From Trogon surrucura (Eukaryota; Chordata; Aves; Trogoniformes; Trogonidae), in NCBI GenBank assembly GCA_020746105.1, contig CM036632.1, positions 4,898,001 to 4,962,000 of the forward strand: a DNA stretch of 64,000 nucleotides, written 5' to 3'. The notes below the pieces were generated by a model. That model was not told where the DNA came from and made no database searches. It saw nothing but the letters and a program-made list of their open reading frames with translations. A program made the translations under genes and the position numbers. Position 1 is the stretch's first letter. Each line of letters begins with the position of its first letter. Shown piece by piece: positions 37,601-46,900 of this stretch.

Positions 37601-39475
37601 TAAGCTATTTTTATCATGTGCTTCATATGATGTGCCTCTTTCTCCTCAAGAAAGGGCACCATTTTCAGTGTTTAGAAAAATAATAGCTATAAAAAAGAAA
37701 TCAAATGTTTAAGTAATTTAACAAAAAACTCATAATTTTCTAATGACTTCAGTGTTTTTGACAAGTGGCTTAAATGAAAACTCCGATCTCTCCCATTTGA
37801 CATCTAAGCAATAGACTGAAATGGAAGAGCCACAGAGGATTTGGGGAGTTACCAGTCCTAGAAGTACTCACCACTACTGCAGAGGAAGCGGAGGGCAGGC
37901 TGGTGTTGCATCATGCTGTGCATGCCCTTCACCCAGCCACTTCGCACAGATGCATCTTCCCACAGGGCACTGCTCAGGGGCCCATCCCCGCCGAAGAGCC
38001 TGACCAACAGCTTCTCCTGCTGAAGCCAGAGGAGACACACAGAGTAAGCAAAAGGCGTCGAGGGGAACAGAGGGGCTGCTCCGTCATTCAAGTTAAGAGC
38101 ATCAACACTGCAGTGAAACCTTCTCTTGCTAGAAGTACCACAAAACCAGAAAATTTTCAGAACCCCATGCTTAAACTCAACATACATCTCTTTCATGGAC
38201 TACGCAGCAGAGGTGTTCAAACCCCAAACTGCTTCTTTTTAAGATGCTAGGAACAACTTACGTTGTTATGTATCAGTTCCAGTAGACTGCTTTATGCAGT
38301 TGTATGCACCTCTTCCACAAAGAACACCTATTGGGTTTTGAGATTTTGCACTACAAATGTATTCTGTTGTTGAAAGCAGGGATTTAAAAAGTTCCCTCAT
38401 TTTTGCAAGGAATCGCAGATTTCCTGTCAGCCTACTATGGAGGGAAAACTATCTGTTCGGGCAGTTTAAATCTACAGGATCTGTCCAGTGATACAGCATT
38501 TTGTGATGTCTGCTGTGAGACAGGGTTACCCCATAAACTTTTTGAACTGAAAATGAGAAGCACTACATATTAGCATTCATAGTACTACTATGGCAGGACA
38601 GAAGTAAGAAGACAGCAGCTTCGCATGAGAACTGACAAGGAACTCTATGATTGTAGGTCTTCACTCCCTATGAATATCTCCGTTTGCCAAGTTGTTCGAT
38701 GTATGCTAGAAATTTTATAAGCAGAATACGCACATTTTCAGGTGTCCTTTATATAGAAGGGGTAAACAGACTCGTGGCAGAGGGCAGCCGACTCACCTGC
38801 AAGTGCTGGAAGCGGTTTTCGGAAGAGGCAAGTATCCCAGCTAACTGCAGAGTGAAGGAGAGGATGTTCGGGCTGGGCTCTGGCAGTGCCAGCACGGAGG
38901 TGATGAACTCTGTCAGGCAAGGGTTGTCCTGCAACAGGTCCAAGCTGGGATCTAGTGATCAGGTGTTGCCCGAAAAGAGGCAAGACAACAGAGAGTTACT
39001 ACCAGGACTTCTGTCCTCTCACATAACCCTTAAGGCGTTTGCCTGAGATCAGTGTAACTCCTCACCACTGCTCGGGACCAGTTTGGGCTCACCTGAAGCC
39101 CAAGCTCAGGTACAGGCCTCAAGCACTAAACTGCGTTTTTAGGCGTCACCGAGGCAACAGCACCTCTGCGGGAGGCTTCCCCCAGGGTCCCGGCCCGCAG
39201 GCCTCCCTCCCCCTCCGCCCAGCCCCTGCCGGTTACCGGCGGCCAGGGCTGCTGGCGGGGGTCCCGGGGGCTGGCCCCGCGACGGGCGGGCACTCACCGA
39301 ACGCCGTCAGGAGCTGGAACCAGTCGAGCAGCTTCTCCAGGCAGGTGTCATCGGAGCGGGGCTGCCGCGGGTCGGCCAGGGCGGCGCAGACTCGAGGCAG
39401 CAGGAGGGAGCACTCGCGGGTCATGGCGAAGCGGTGGCGGGCCCGCTCGTTGTAGAACGATTTCCAGGACTCCAT
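30878..39475 (-). CDS. BRAT1: BRCA1-associated ATM activator 1 (BRAT1), 13 coding exons
   Basis: BRAT1 is a HEAT-repeat scaffold linked to ATM/DNA-PK signalling, and it binds the Integrator nuclease pair INTS9-INTS11. Loss in humans causes severe neonatal epilepsy. The minus-strand coding exons are 39475-39298, 38951-38797, 38019-37872, 37417-37045, 36949-36830, 35699-35494, 35354-35236, 34716-34530, 34139-34066, 33492-33390, 33114-33016, 31999-31827 and 31609-30878. They total 2667 bases, or 888 residues plus stop; human is about 821. All junctions are GT-AG with consistent phase. Strong anchors against human are ADPRQP with [12 protein letters not shown] near the start, [37 protein letters not shown] (a HEAT repeat) and the tail [13 protein letters not shown] ending EADCY. 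No signal peptide or membrane segment was seen. The gene shares a CpG-island promoter with IQCE, head to head. Confidence 0.97.
31827..31999 (-). CDS. BRAT1: BRAT1 coding exon 12, HEAT repeat (residues 588-645)
   Basis: The acceptor tgtttacag precedes 31999 and the donor AAAGAG|GTACGG follows 31827. It encodes [20 protein letters not shown] and VGHLAF, a canonical HEAT repeat with the DxxxxVRxxA signature. Confidence 0.95.
33016..33114 (-). CDS. BRAT1: BRAT1 coding exon 11 (residues 555-588)
   Basis: The acceptor cttttacag precedes 33114 and the donor GAAAG|GTGGGT follows 33016. It encodes [20 protein letters not shown] and FLTGLV, one of the most conserved parts of the protein. Confidence 0.95.
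33390..33492 (-). CDS. BRAT1: BRAT1 coding exon 10 (residues 521-555)
   Basis: The acceptor tattgcttcag precedes 33492 and the donor GGAAG|GTAACA follows 33390. It begins [16 protein letters not shown], nearly identical to human VLKKAFQAT. The end of the exon appears shorter than the human counterpart. Confidence 0.93.
34066..34139 (-). CDS. BRAT1: BRAT1 coding exon 9 (residues 496-520)
   Basis: The acceptor tatgtttcag precedes 34139 and the donor CCTACT|GTAAGT follows 34066. It encodes [16 protein letters not shown], matching human LLECLESPGSSPT. Confidence 0.93.
34530..34716 (-). CDS. BRAT1: BRAT1 coding exon 8 (residues 434-496)
   Basis: The acceptor ttaccattag precedes 34716, after a very long poly-pyrimidine tract. 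A second AG nine bases on (34709-34708) would remove Thr-His-Gln and keep the frame. The donor AAAAG|GTGAGT follows 34530. It contains [17 protein letters not shown], matching human RVQRAALDFL. Confidence 0.9.
34736..34762. repeat. Poly-A tract (poly-pyrimidine tract of BRAT1 exon 8 acceptor on the minus strand)
   Basis: Two A runs of about 11-12 are separated by GG. Read on the minus strand this is an unusually long pyrimidine tract ending about 20 bases before the exon 8 acceptor. Confidence 0.8.
35236..35354 (-). CDS. BRAT1: BRAT1 coding exon 7 (residues 394-433)
   Basis: The acceptor tggtcctctag precedes 35354 and the donor TCTCAG|GTAACA follows 35236. It encodes [20 protein letters not shown] and then [18 protein letters not shown], closely matching human. 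It is too short and spliced to stand out as an open frame. Confidence 0.94.
35494..35699 (-). CDS. BRAT1: BRAT1 coding exon 6 (residues 325-394)
   Basis: The acceptor ctccttgaag precedes 35699; this AG is fixed by phase and by the conserved [20 protein letters not shown]. The donor TGTG|GTAAAG follows 35494. The second half is acidic/basic and less conserved. Confidence 0.92.
35700..36829 (-). other. BRAT1: BRAT1 intron containing a CR1 fragment
   Basis: This 1.1 kb intron carries the plus-strand CR1 3' fragment at 36228-36382. The rest shows nothing recognisable. Confidence 0.7.
36228..36382 (+). mobile_element. CR1 LINE retrotransposon 3' fragment
   Basis: The segment agccctgagcaacctgatct, followed by gaagttagccctgc, aggttgaattagatcac and ttctaacctaagttactct, closely follows the conserved 3' end of avian CR1 elements. 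It lacks the reverse transcriptase region and the usual terminal 8-bp repeats are eroded. It sits antisense inside a BRAT1 intron, which is common and probably neutral. Confidence 0.88.
36830..36949 (-). CDS. BRAT1: BRAT1 coding exon 5 (residues 285-325)
   Basis: The acceptor cttctcag precedes 36949 and the donor GAATG|GTAAGA follows 36830. The phase-2 frame reads [15 protein letters not shown] and then [12 protein letters not shown], which align with human. A frame read without splicing gives a different and wrong peptide here. Confidence 0.93.
37045..37417 (-). CDS. BRAT1: BRAT1 coding exon 4 (residues 161-285)
   Basis: The acceptor tttcacacag precedes 37417 and the donor GCATG|GTAAAG follows 37045. 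It contains [20 protein letters not shown] and [19 protein letters not shown], both clear matches to human. Helical HEAT-like repeats make up most of the exon. Confidence 0.95.
37872..38019 (-). CDS. BRAT1: BRAT1 coding exon 3 (residues 112-161)
   Basis: The acceptor ctggcttcag precedes 38019 and the donor AGTG|GTGAGT follows 37872. The acceptor is a tandem CAGCAG, so splicing could include or skip one glutamine; the human sequence favours inclusion. It encodes [20 protein letters not shown], well conserved. Confidence 0.94.
38797..38951 (-). CDS. BRAT1: BRAT1 coding exon 2 (residues 60-111)
   Basis: The acceptor gatcactag precedes 38951 and the donor TTGCAG|GTGAGT follows 38797. It encodes [20 protein letters not shown] and then [21 protein letters not shown], which align with human BRAT1. 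Confidence 0.94.
39298..39475 (-). CDS. BRAT1: BRAT1 coding exon 1 (residues 1-60)
   Basis: The first ATG (39475) has an ideal context, CCACCATGG, and an in-frame TAG lies 48 bases upstream (39526-39524). It encodes [17 protein letters not shown] before a second ATG at 39424 that matches the human start ([10 protein letters not shown] against human M-x-x-EC-x-x-LLP). Which start is used cannot be settled here; the second has a weaker but adequate context. Donor TTCG|GTGAGT at 39298. Confidence 0.92.
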
Positions 39476-39579
39476 GGTGGGGGAGCGCCGGCCGCCGGGC
39501 CCGGCCCCGCCACGCCCGCCCCGCTACAATCCGCCACCCGCTGTCCCGGCCGCGGCCGCAAAGCGACTGTCGCAAAGCT

Positions 39580-39619
39580 GGGGGCGTGGCCAAGGGGGAA
39601 CAAGTCAAGGGGCGTGGCT
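39580..39619. promoter_or_regulatory. Paired GC/CACC boxes (Sp/KLF-type)
   Basis: GGGGGCGTGGCC (39580-39591) and GGGGCGTGGCT (39609-39619) form a near-duplicate pair about 29 bases apart, 105-145 bases upstream of the BRAT1 start codon. Confidence 0.5.
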
Positions 39620-39920
39620 CGGGCGCCCTTAGAGAGAGGGCGGGAGGGCTCTGCAGAGGGTGGGCGCTCTGCTCCGGGGCGCCGCCGTGTCGGACGGGCT
39701 GGGGAGCGACTCGGGGAGGGGAGGTTGTGCCTGCGCTCTTAGGCAGAAGGTGGCGGAGCGGAGGCGGCCCTCACTGGGGCTGCTTCACAATCTGTCGCGG
39801 GGGGTTTCCTGCCTCGTGGGGCCGCTTGGTGGCAGCCGCACTTCGCGCCGAGCCGAGGCCCGCCCGGCTGTGCCCGGAGGCGCCGACGGAACCTCCCGGC
39901 CCCGCCACCCGCGGCCGCTC

Positions 39921-39932
39921 TGCGCAGGCGCA
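39921..39932. promoter_or_regulatory. NRF1-like palindrome
   Basis: TGCGCAGGCGCA differs at one central base from the ideal NRF1 palindrome TGCGCATGCGCA and lies centrally in the shared promoter. Confidence 0.6.
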
Positions 39933-39959
39933 GCTGCCGGCCCCGCCGCCGAGCGGCCG

Positions 39960-39973
39960 GTTGCCATGGTTAC
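39960..39973 (+). promoter_or_regulatory. IQCE: X-box (RFX-factor site) in the IQCE promoter
   Basis: GTTGCCATGGTTAC matches the RFX consensus GTTRCCATGGYAAC at 13 of 14 positions. RFX2/RFX3 drive ciliary genes, and IQCE is one. The site lies about 200 bases upstream of the exon 1 donor. Confidence 0.55.
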
Positions 39974-40162
39974 CGCAACCCGGAAGCGGCGGGGCGGGCA
40001 GGCGGGCGCTCAGCCTGGGCCGCGGCGGCCGCCCCCTGCCCCGAGCCGGGCGCCATGGCCCGAGGTGGCCTCCGGGGCCGCCCTGCCACCCCGTAAGGCC
40101 TCCCCGCCACGCTCCCGCCATGGCCCGGGGGGGCCGGTGAGGCGGCCGCGGAGGGGGAGCTG
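39966..40162 (+). other. IQCE: IQCE non-coding exon 1 (5' end not fixed), with upstream ATGs
   Basis: The donor AGCTG|GTAAGG at 40162|40163 is the best in the island; a weaker one is CCCC|GTAAGG at 40092|40093. Upstream ATGs lie at 39966, 40055 and 40120, the last two in strong context. The frame from 39966 stays open to the donor and would hit TGA at the junction with the next exon. These would be upstream reading frames only if transcription starts before them. Confidence 0.5.
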
Positions 40163-40876
40163 GTAAGGAGCGGGCGGCGTGAAAGGAGGAGGCCCTTGCT
40201 TCGGCCTGGGCCCGGCCTGGGCAACGTTCCCGCCTGCCCGCGGGGCCGGGGCAAAGCCTGGAGACCCCTCAGGCTCGTTAGGCCGGCGAGGCCGTGGCCA
40301 GGAGGAGGAGATGAAGACGACTTCGTCCATTTCCAGCCTGCAGGGTTCTAGGTTTTGCCTGAAGCTCCTTGGCTGGCTGGGAGCAGGGGTGGGCGGGTGG
40401 GGTTGGCTTTCCTATCCCTCCCCCTCGGCAGCCAGAGGGAGGTTGTGAGGCCCTTTACTTGGAGCCACCGTGTTCTCCTGTTGCCTGTTGTAGGTGGCTT
40501 TTGGGCGTGTGTTGCAAGAGCAGAGGGACTGTGGAGATTTCCAAGGACGGCAGTGGTTTTGTTGTTTCGTGTGTGTATCCTGGTGAATGTTTCGTTGCTT
40601 ACCATCTCCTTTCAAGGCTGAGTCCCCTCCGTGTTCCCTGATTCCTTATGTGATAGCTGCAGTTAAGTAGAAAGATCTCACTGAGTGATAAAAAGACCTT
40701 AAAATTAATAAAAGAATCAGTGTGCTGCAAGGAACGCTACCTCAGGAAATTAAAAACTGTATAGTGTAGTGTATGAGATGTATACCTGCTCGCTCTCAGC
40801 CGCATCTGTAGCTGTCAATCGCAGCTCTTGCTCGGCCAGGATTCTCAGAATGCTTCACCCCACCTGCCCCTTACAG
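40163..40876 (+). other. IQCE: IQCE first intron
   Basis: A 714-base intron at the edge of the CpG island. The ATG at 40310 opens a short frame that has no usable donor, so I do not treat it as coding. Confidence 0.6.
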
Positions 40877-40924
40877 AGATAGATCAGCATCTGTCCAAAG
40901 GATGACGCTGCAGCTGTGAGCACC

Positions 40925-40978
40925 ATGGAGTCAGCAGTGGGTGAAAATGTTCCGTCTGTTAGGGTAGTATACATTCAG
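40925..40978 (+). CDS. IQCE: IQCE coding exon 1 (residues 1-18)
   Basis: The exon probably spans 40877-40978 (acceptor tgccccttacag). The ATG at 40925 has a strong context (AGCACCATGG), and an in-frame TAG lies 45 bases upstream within the same exon. It reads MESAVGENVPSVRVVYIQ and ends at donor CAG|GTAATT in phase 0, joining exactly to GDDSLS. The human N-terminus differs in sequence before GDDSLS, so this first peptide is less certain than the rest. Confidence 0.75.
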
Positions 40979-43900
40979 GTAATTTGAAAACAAAGTGGGA
41001 ATTTTCCTTCTGCTCTAGATACGCTTACATTTGAGAAGCAGAGAAACTTGTCAGCTCCCTCTGAGGAAAAATTAACCACTTTTTTTAATTCTGTGGTTTG
41101 GGGTTTTTCCCCTCAGCCTGATCGCTTCTGTTGAGTTTACTGAACATTCCCACAGCATAGCAATTGTAGGAACAAGTGAGCAAGGAAGGGGATAGGTGAC
41201 TGAGTTGCTGCTTATCTCTTACTGGTGGAGAAATTCAGGCAGAACCAGGACTGTGGAAGATGGGGCACCTGAAGGTCCAGCTGTTGCAGTGCTGTGTCCA
41301 CTGAAGTGTGTCTCTGCAGCTGGAGTCTGGAGTGACTTGTGCAATATCACACAGAATGTTTGTGTTAGAGCAAATGATGCTGGTTTATTCCAATGGTGGT
41401 GACATGTTTACCATTTGAATTTATTGCACTCAGACTTTGTTGTGATAGTAAAAGGTTTTCTGGATGTGTAGTGTAACCAATTATTTAATAGCAAATGTCA
41501 CAGTTAATGTCTCTCTTTCCCAGGGAGATGACAGCCTGTCTGTGATAACCTGTGAATCCGATACAGAAATGGTGAGTTCTGTTAATGACATGATGTGGGT
41601 TAATGCTTTAAAAGGCCTCTCAGCATGTTCTTGTACACCTTAAATCCATGTGATACCTCCTGGTCGGTAAGACACATTTCAGAGACAAAAGCCAACAATG
41701 TTATTGCAAGGTAGTTTGATTCAAAATCCTCCTCTAATTCCAGATGTAATTCTGACTTCCAAGTTCTCAGCACTGGGGGCTGCAAATGATCTTTGGCTTT
41801 GTTTGCTCTTCTGTCAAGTTATGGGCCAAAGAAATAATTTTACAGCATTTTAATGCAATTGAGTAAGTCTTTTATTTAGCTAAATGGTTCTACAGATCAG
41901 CCTCTACTCTGTGATCATCTTGAATTTGCTGCTACTCATGTTTAATACTGATGGGGAAGGCCTTAGTGTTCTGAGCATGAGTAGACTGTATTTTGTCTGT
42001 AGCGTAGAACTTTAGTAGACACAACCGTAATTCCAGTGACCATTTCTGTGGCAAAATTTGCGTATATATAATGCTGCCAATTCTCCTTTTTATGCAGCAG
42101 ATTTTGTGTTGTTTGAAGAAATGATCTTCATATAAAATGGAGATTGAAGCCAATTTTGAGATAATACGCTGAAATCTTTGAAGAGTAGAATATTGTAAAT
42201 ACATTAAAAAAACCTTTTTCTCTTCCAGAAGTTAAAGGAGAAAATTTTTCACAAGCCTCCAAAGTCACCAAGTAAGTGTTCCAAGATTTTTTCTTCTCCT
42301 TCTGTTATTGCAGAACAAGATATATCGTGGTACACAGAAACTGGAAGATGTATTTGAAACATCTCATTTTTCTCTTTAGAATTATTCACTGGTGTGTGCA
42401 GAGCGCACCTGTCTGAGATGTGTTCTGTAACTTGTGAAACTAGACTTCTGTAGGCTAAATATTGAAGTTTATGAGTTAGTTGTGATTCTTCAGCATAAAC
42501 TATTCTCATGTTATCCCTTCTAATGGTAAACATTCTGACTTTTTTTTTCTTTCTTTGTCTTTTTGGAGAAATGCTGATATTTGCTGTGTAGAAAGAGTCT
42601 AGAATTGCTGGAGCTACCTACCATCCAGTACTGTTGTACTTGTAAATGTTGCTTTAGGTTGTGGAAGAGGCACGCTCTCCTTGCACATGTACATCTTACT
42701 TTCTTTCTTTTCATGAAATCACCTTGCTTGCCTAAATGGTGGAATTTAATTTCAGCTGTGATGTTTGTGACATTGCTTCTTACTGTATGTACTTCTCTCA
42801 GTAATTTGAAGGCTAACTAGTTAGCCTGTGTAGTGCACATTTATACTAATAGTTTGAAGTGGAATTGGTGTTGGTGTTTGAACCTGATGGCAATACCTGA
42901 AGTAGTAATGGGAGGGGCTCCCCAGCCGTTGTATCAGACCAGTTCTGTTCTTTGATTATTGCAGGAAAATTGCAAATGGCTTAATAGCTATGGAGTTACC
43001 TCTGTCTGCTTAGCCATATGTATTTTTCTCATTCATAGGACACTTGCATATACATTCATTGAAAGGTCAATTTAATGTATGGGTTTAGACATGCAAATAT
43101 CTTAAGAATGCTTATCCAAACTGTACCTGTAAATATTTCTGCATGCGTTGAGTTATTTTACTGTCACTCTGCCTCTTTCTAAGCCTCTTCGTTTTTTGAA
43201 ATTGGACTTTTAATTTATCATTATTTTTTTAGGTGAATATCCCGTTGCTCCATATAAGCCATGGTGTAGTATGCTGTTGAATCTTATTTTTATAAGTAAC
43301 AGAACTCTGTCTGGGAACCTTCAGGCACAAGACAGAATTTTTGTGACCTCAGGCTTTTTAAGAACGCTGAGATGCTTTCTTTTGTTGTAGAGTCTCCATA
43401 CAGCTCTAGCACACAACTATATCCTAAAAAAGCTGCAGTTTGGCAATCTCTGCAGGGAACAGACAGTGCACGTCTCAAGAGTACAGCTATAAAAAACCCA
43501 AGGCAGATGTGGCTGGGATCACTGAAGCAAGGTATAGAAACTTTATCTGCATGTGTAGATAAAATTTAGTGTTATGAACAGCTTAACATATAGTCTTAAA
43601 AAATAGATTTGTATTTGATTATAGGCTACATAGGAAGTCATTTCATTGTTATTTGCTTGGTTGGAGTTATCTGCTTTTGAGCACTGGAATTTATAGAGGG
43701 AATTATTAACAGCGTCTGGAACTTTCCATGTTGCATTTGCTCAGAATAAATCCACGAATTTAATTCACAATTATCCATGATTTCTCCATTTTTTCCATTT
43801 TTTTTTGCCAGGAATGAACCATCCTCTGAAATCAGATGTTGTCATGGGGCATATGCGAACTAACATTTCTAGTAGCACTCCAGAATATCTGAAGGAAGCT

Positions 43901-46900
43901 CTAGGAATGAAGAAGCCAAAACATTCTCGTTCTTCTAGTAACGGTAAACCATGTAATGGTGTGGTAGATAAAAGTTGATGATTTTTTTTCTGTGTAAAAA
44001 CACACATTGCTTAAGATCTTAGTTTTAGTAAGGCAAGAGCCGTTTCAGTTTAGCCTGGTTTAAAATATGTGTCAAAATATGATCCATGAGATGTCTAAAT
44101 CGGATAAGGCAGGGGTTTCCAAATCTTTTTGAGCAATGAATCACTACTGGCTTTCAGAACTTTTTGCAAATTGCCATGCATTTGCAGCTGAAAACGTTGC
44201 AAATATAATGTGGTTCAATGGGCCAGCTGTAGACAATTTATTGTGACTTTGCAAAACATAGCTTAGGAACCATTGATAGAAACCATCTGCTTGCCTGAAA
44301 TTCTATGTAATTGACTCCTTTTACTTCTCTCGAAAGTGTTTTATCATGTGGTTGTGATATCAAAATCAATTGAGTTTTACAAGAAGAGCAAACTTTAAAG
44401 CTTTTGTCCTGCTTTTCTTAAAGGAGACATGTAAGCTTAAAAATCCCACTTCCATTTGAAATGACATCTATACTGTTACTGGTAATACACAGTTTCTGGC
44501 AACTTTAAAAGGTGGTAGAGTTTTGCACGTAAGGCATAAATAGAAAAATGTATTCTGCGCATCTTCTGGAAATATTTTTAAGTAATTGATTTGTTGGAAT
44601 GAGAAGACTGCAGTCTTCTGTGAAGTATCTTTCTATGGACAGATATTTTAATCTAGCACCAGAGAGAAAAGAAGTAATGAGGAAAAATTTGCTGTAAAAT
44701 CTGGCAAAGGCTTCATACAGTAACACTTCTGTTTCCCATCAATTTCTAAAATTAATTTCCATGCTGACTTTTTTCTTCTTCTGAAAAAAAAAAAAACCAA
44801 ACCCAAAAAAGCCTATTTTCCAGTTTGATGCTGTTCTAGATATTTTCCTTTAAGTGTAAGATTTCTGGTTGATCAAAAATACTACTTTCAGATCTGTGTA
44901 TTTGATGTACCTTCTTCTGTAGGCTACATTCCTGGAACTCCAGACTACAAAGAAAAAGAAGATATGTATGATGAAATTATAGAACTGAAAAAGGTACAGT
45001 CTCTCTGATACTTACACAGAAAGTCACAACGTCGCTCCATCCACCTGTAGATGTCCAGGCATTACTGGTTTAGAATACTTTGGTTTCTACAGCTGGGACA
45101 TCCACCACATTCCTTTGCATTTGTAATGTAAGGCTAAACTAAACTTGTGTCTGTTTAAGGCAATTTCATGGTTCTTGTGGTGTGATAGATACTTCTGAGT
45201 ACTGGATGTGGAAGCCTTGAAGTATACCCAGTCCAGAACCCCAACCATGGCCCTAGCTGGATGCTAAAAAGGTTCATTATGTTTGGTTTCTTTGTCCCTC
45301 CACCATTTTATTTTTTTATTTCCCCCACCCCTCTCTTGGCTGTTATCCAACACATTTTAATAATTTGTCAGTTTAATGCAGTGTATGAAAGATGAGGACT
45401 GGGTGTGTTGAACAGTAGGGATACCTACAGGCAGATATGTTGGCTGTTGTAGATCATTTGTGTAAGGTTGTCTTTCTGTTAAACGTTTTATCTTTAATCT
45501 GTCACCTCCCTTATCTGTCAGCCTTGATCCGCTGCGATGGTGGTTTTTTTTTCCCCTTTTGCTTCATCCTGACCATTGTAATTGGATTGTTATTGGTACC
45601 AAAATGTGTTTCCATGTGAAAACTCAATGTGTTTCAGTTTCTGAAATGTGATTAGGATTTTTCTCCCCTCTTTTAGACAATACAAGCTCAGAAAAATGAG
45701 GGAGATCGAATGAAAACTAAGCTTCGTCGACTAGAAGAAGAGAACAATAGAAAGGATAAACAGATTGAACAACTGTTGGAACCTTTCAGGGTGACTGTTT
45801 CTTGGGGGAATAAAAGTGGGGCAAAGGAGTTGCCAAGCAGTGGGATCCTCTTCTCCTTGTCTCTATAGATTTCAGGAGTCTGTAGTGTGTTGGCTCCCAG
45901 AATACTGAGCTTGAATACGAGAGGGGTTTGGTTGGTGTGAAGGGATTTCTGTTTGGTGTATCTCAGCTCACCAGTCCAACTCAGTTCAAAGGAAGATCAC
46001 GCCATGTTGTGTAGATAAGTTTGTTTAGCAAAGATCTTTTAATTTCTGAAGCTAAAATTAAAAGGCTGTCTCTTTAGAGGCCCACTTTCTGAATATTTTG
46101 CCGGAGAGCAGGAGGGAGTTAACCTCTGGCATGGTGCAGGACTGAGACGTGAAGCGGTCAACAAAAGATGAGCCTTGCTGTCAGACCCATGAGGCTGAGA
46201 TAGATACATTTGGGATCATAGTTAAAGACCTGAATTTCCCTGGATTTCTTGTGGCTGTCACTTTCTGCATGCAGACCTACATCTTGGGAGAAGTGTGCTA
46301 ATATAAAACAATGAGCATAGGGACTTTTATCCTGGTATTCTCAAGCCGGGACGAAAACTTGGACTGTGAAATAACTGTGGAGATGAGTAGGCTAGAAAAT
46401 TCTGTGGAAGGAGCTGGCAGTAGAATAAGGTAGCAAGGTTGGTCACTTGCTTTATCTGTCTTATCTTGCAGGGCTCTGAGCTGGCACGAGCTTTGTCAGA
46501 GAAGAAGACTGATAATGGATGGGTAGTAATTTGTTCGTTACCTTTTGCTTTAATTTTTCCTTTTTGGTTCTTGCTAAACTGAAACACAACTGATTAAAAA
46601 AAAAAAATAAAATGAAGTAAGAAAGAATAAGCGATTAGGTAACCACATCACTATTATGTCTATAGTCAGATAAGAAACCAGTAACAAAGATGAAGAATTA
46701 ATGTTATTTTAGGGAGTCTTCTTTGTCATTGTCTTGAACTTGTTTAGGGAACATTCTCCCTATTGTTTACTGCTTTGAATTTAGCAGGACAATGGGCAGA
46801 GTTATTTTTTGTTAAGATTGTGTATAAATATTACTAAGCTAGTTATGTTACCACAGATATAACTTAGGGATCTGATTTCATTAAGTATTCTCTTTGTCAC

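Larger units (their letters stand above)
37418..39297 (-). other. BRAT1: BRAT1 introns 1-3
   Basis: The introns are 37418-37871, 38020-38796 and 38952-39297. I see nothing in them except splice signals; the first approaches the CpG island. Confidence 0.65.
39140..40300. promoter_or_regulatory. CpG-island bidirectional promoter of BRAT1 and IQCE
   Basis: A CpG-dense region separates the BRAT1 start codon (39475, minus) from the IQCE first-exon donor (40162, plus), only about 690 bases apart, head to head. No TATA box was seen. Candidate sites are two GGGGCGTGG boxes, an NRF1 palindrome, an X-box, an ETS-like core CCGGAAGC (39980-39987) and a GC box just after it. This is the usual make-up of a shared housekeeping promoter. 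Confidence 0.85.

Noticed and set aside
39660..40166. Plus-strand frame of 168 codons across the shared promoter
   Set aside because: CpG-island composition frame. Joining exon 1 to the next exon gives an immediate stop, so exon 1 is treated as 5' UTR.
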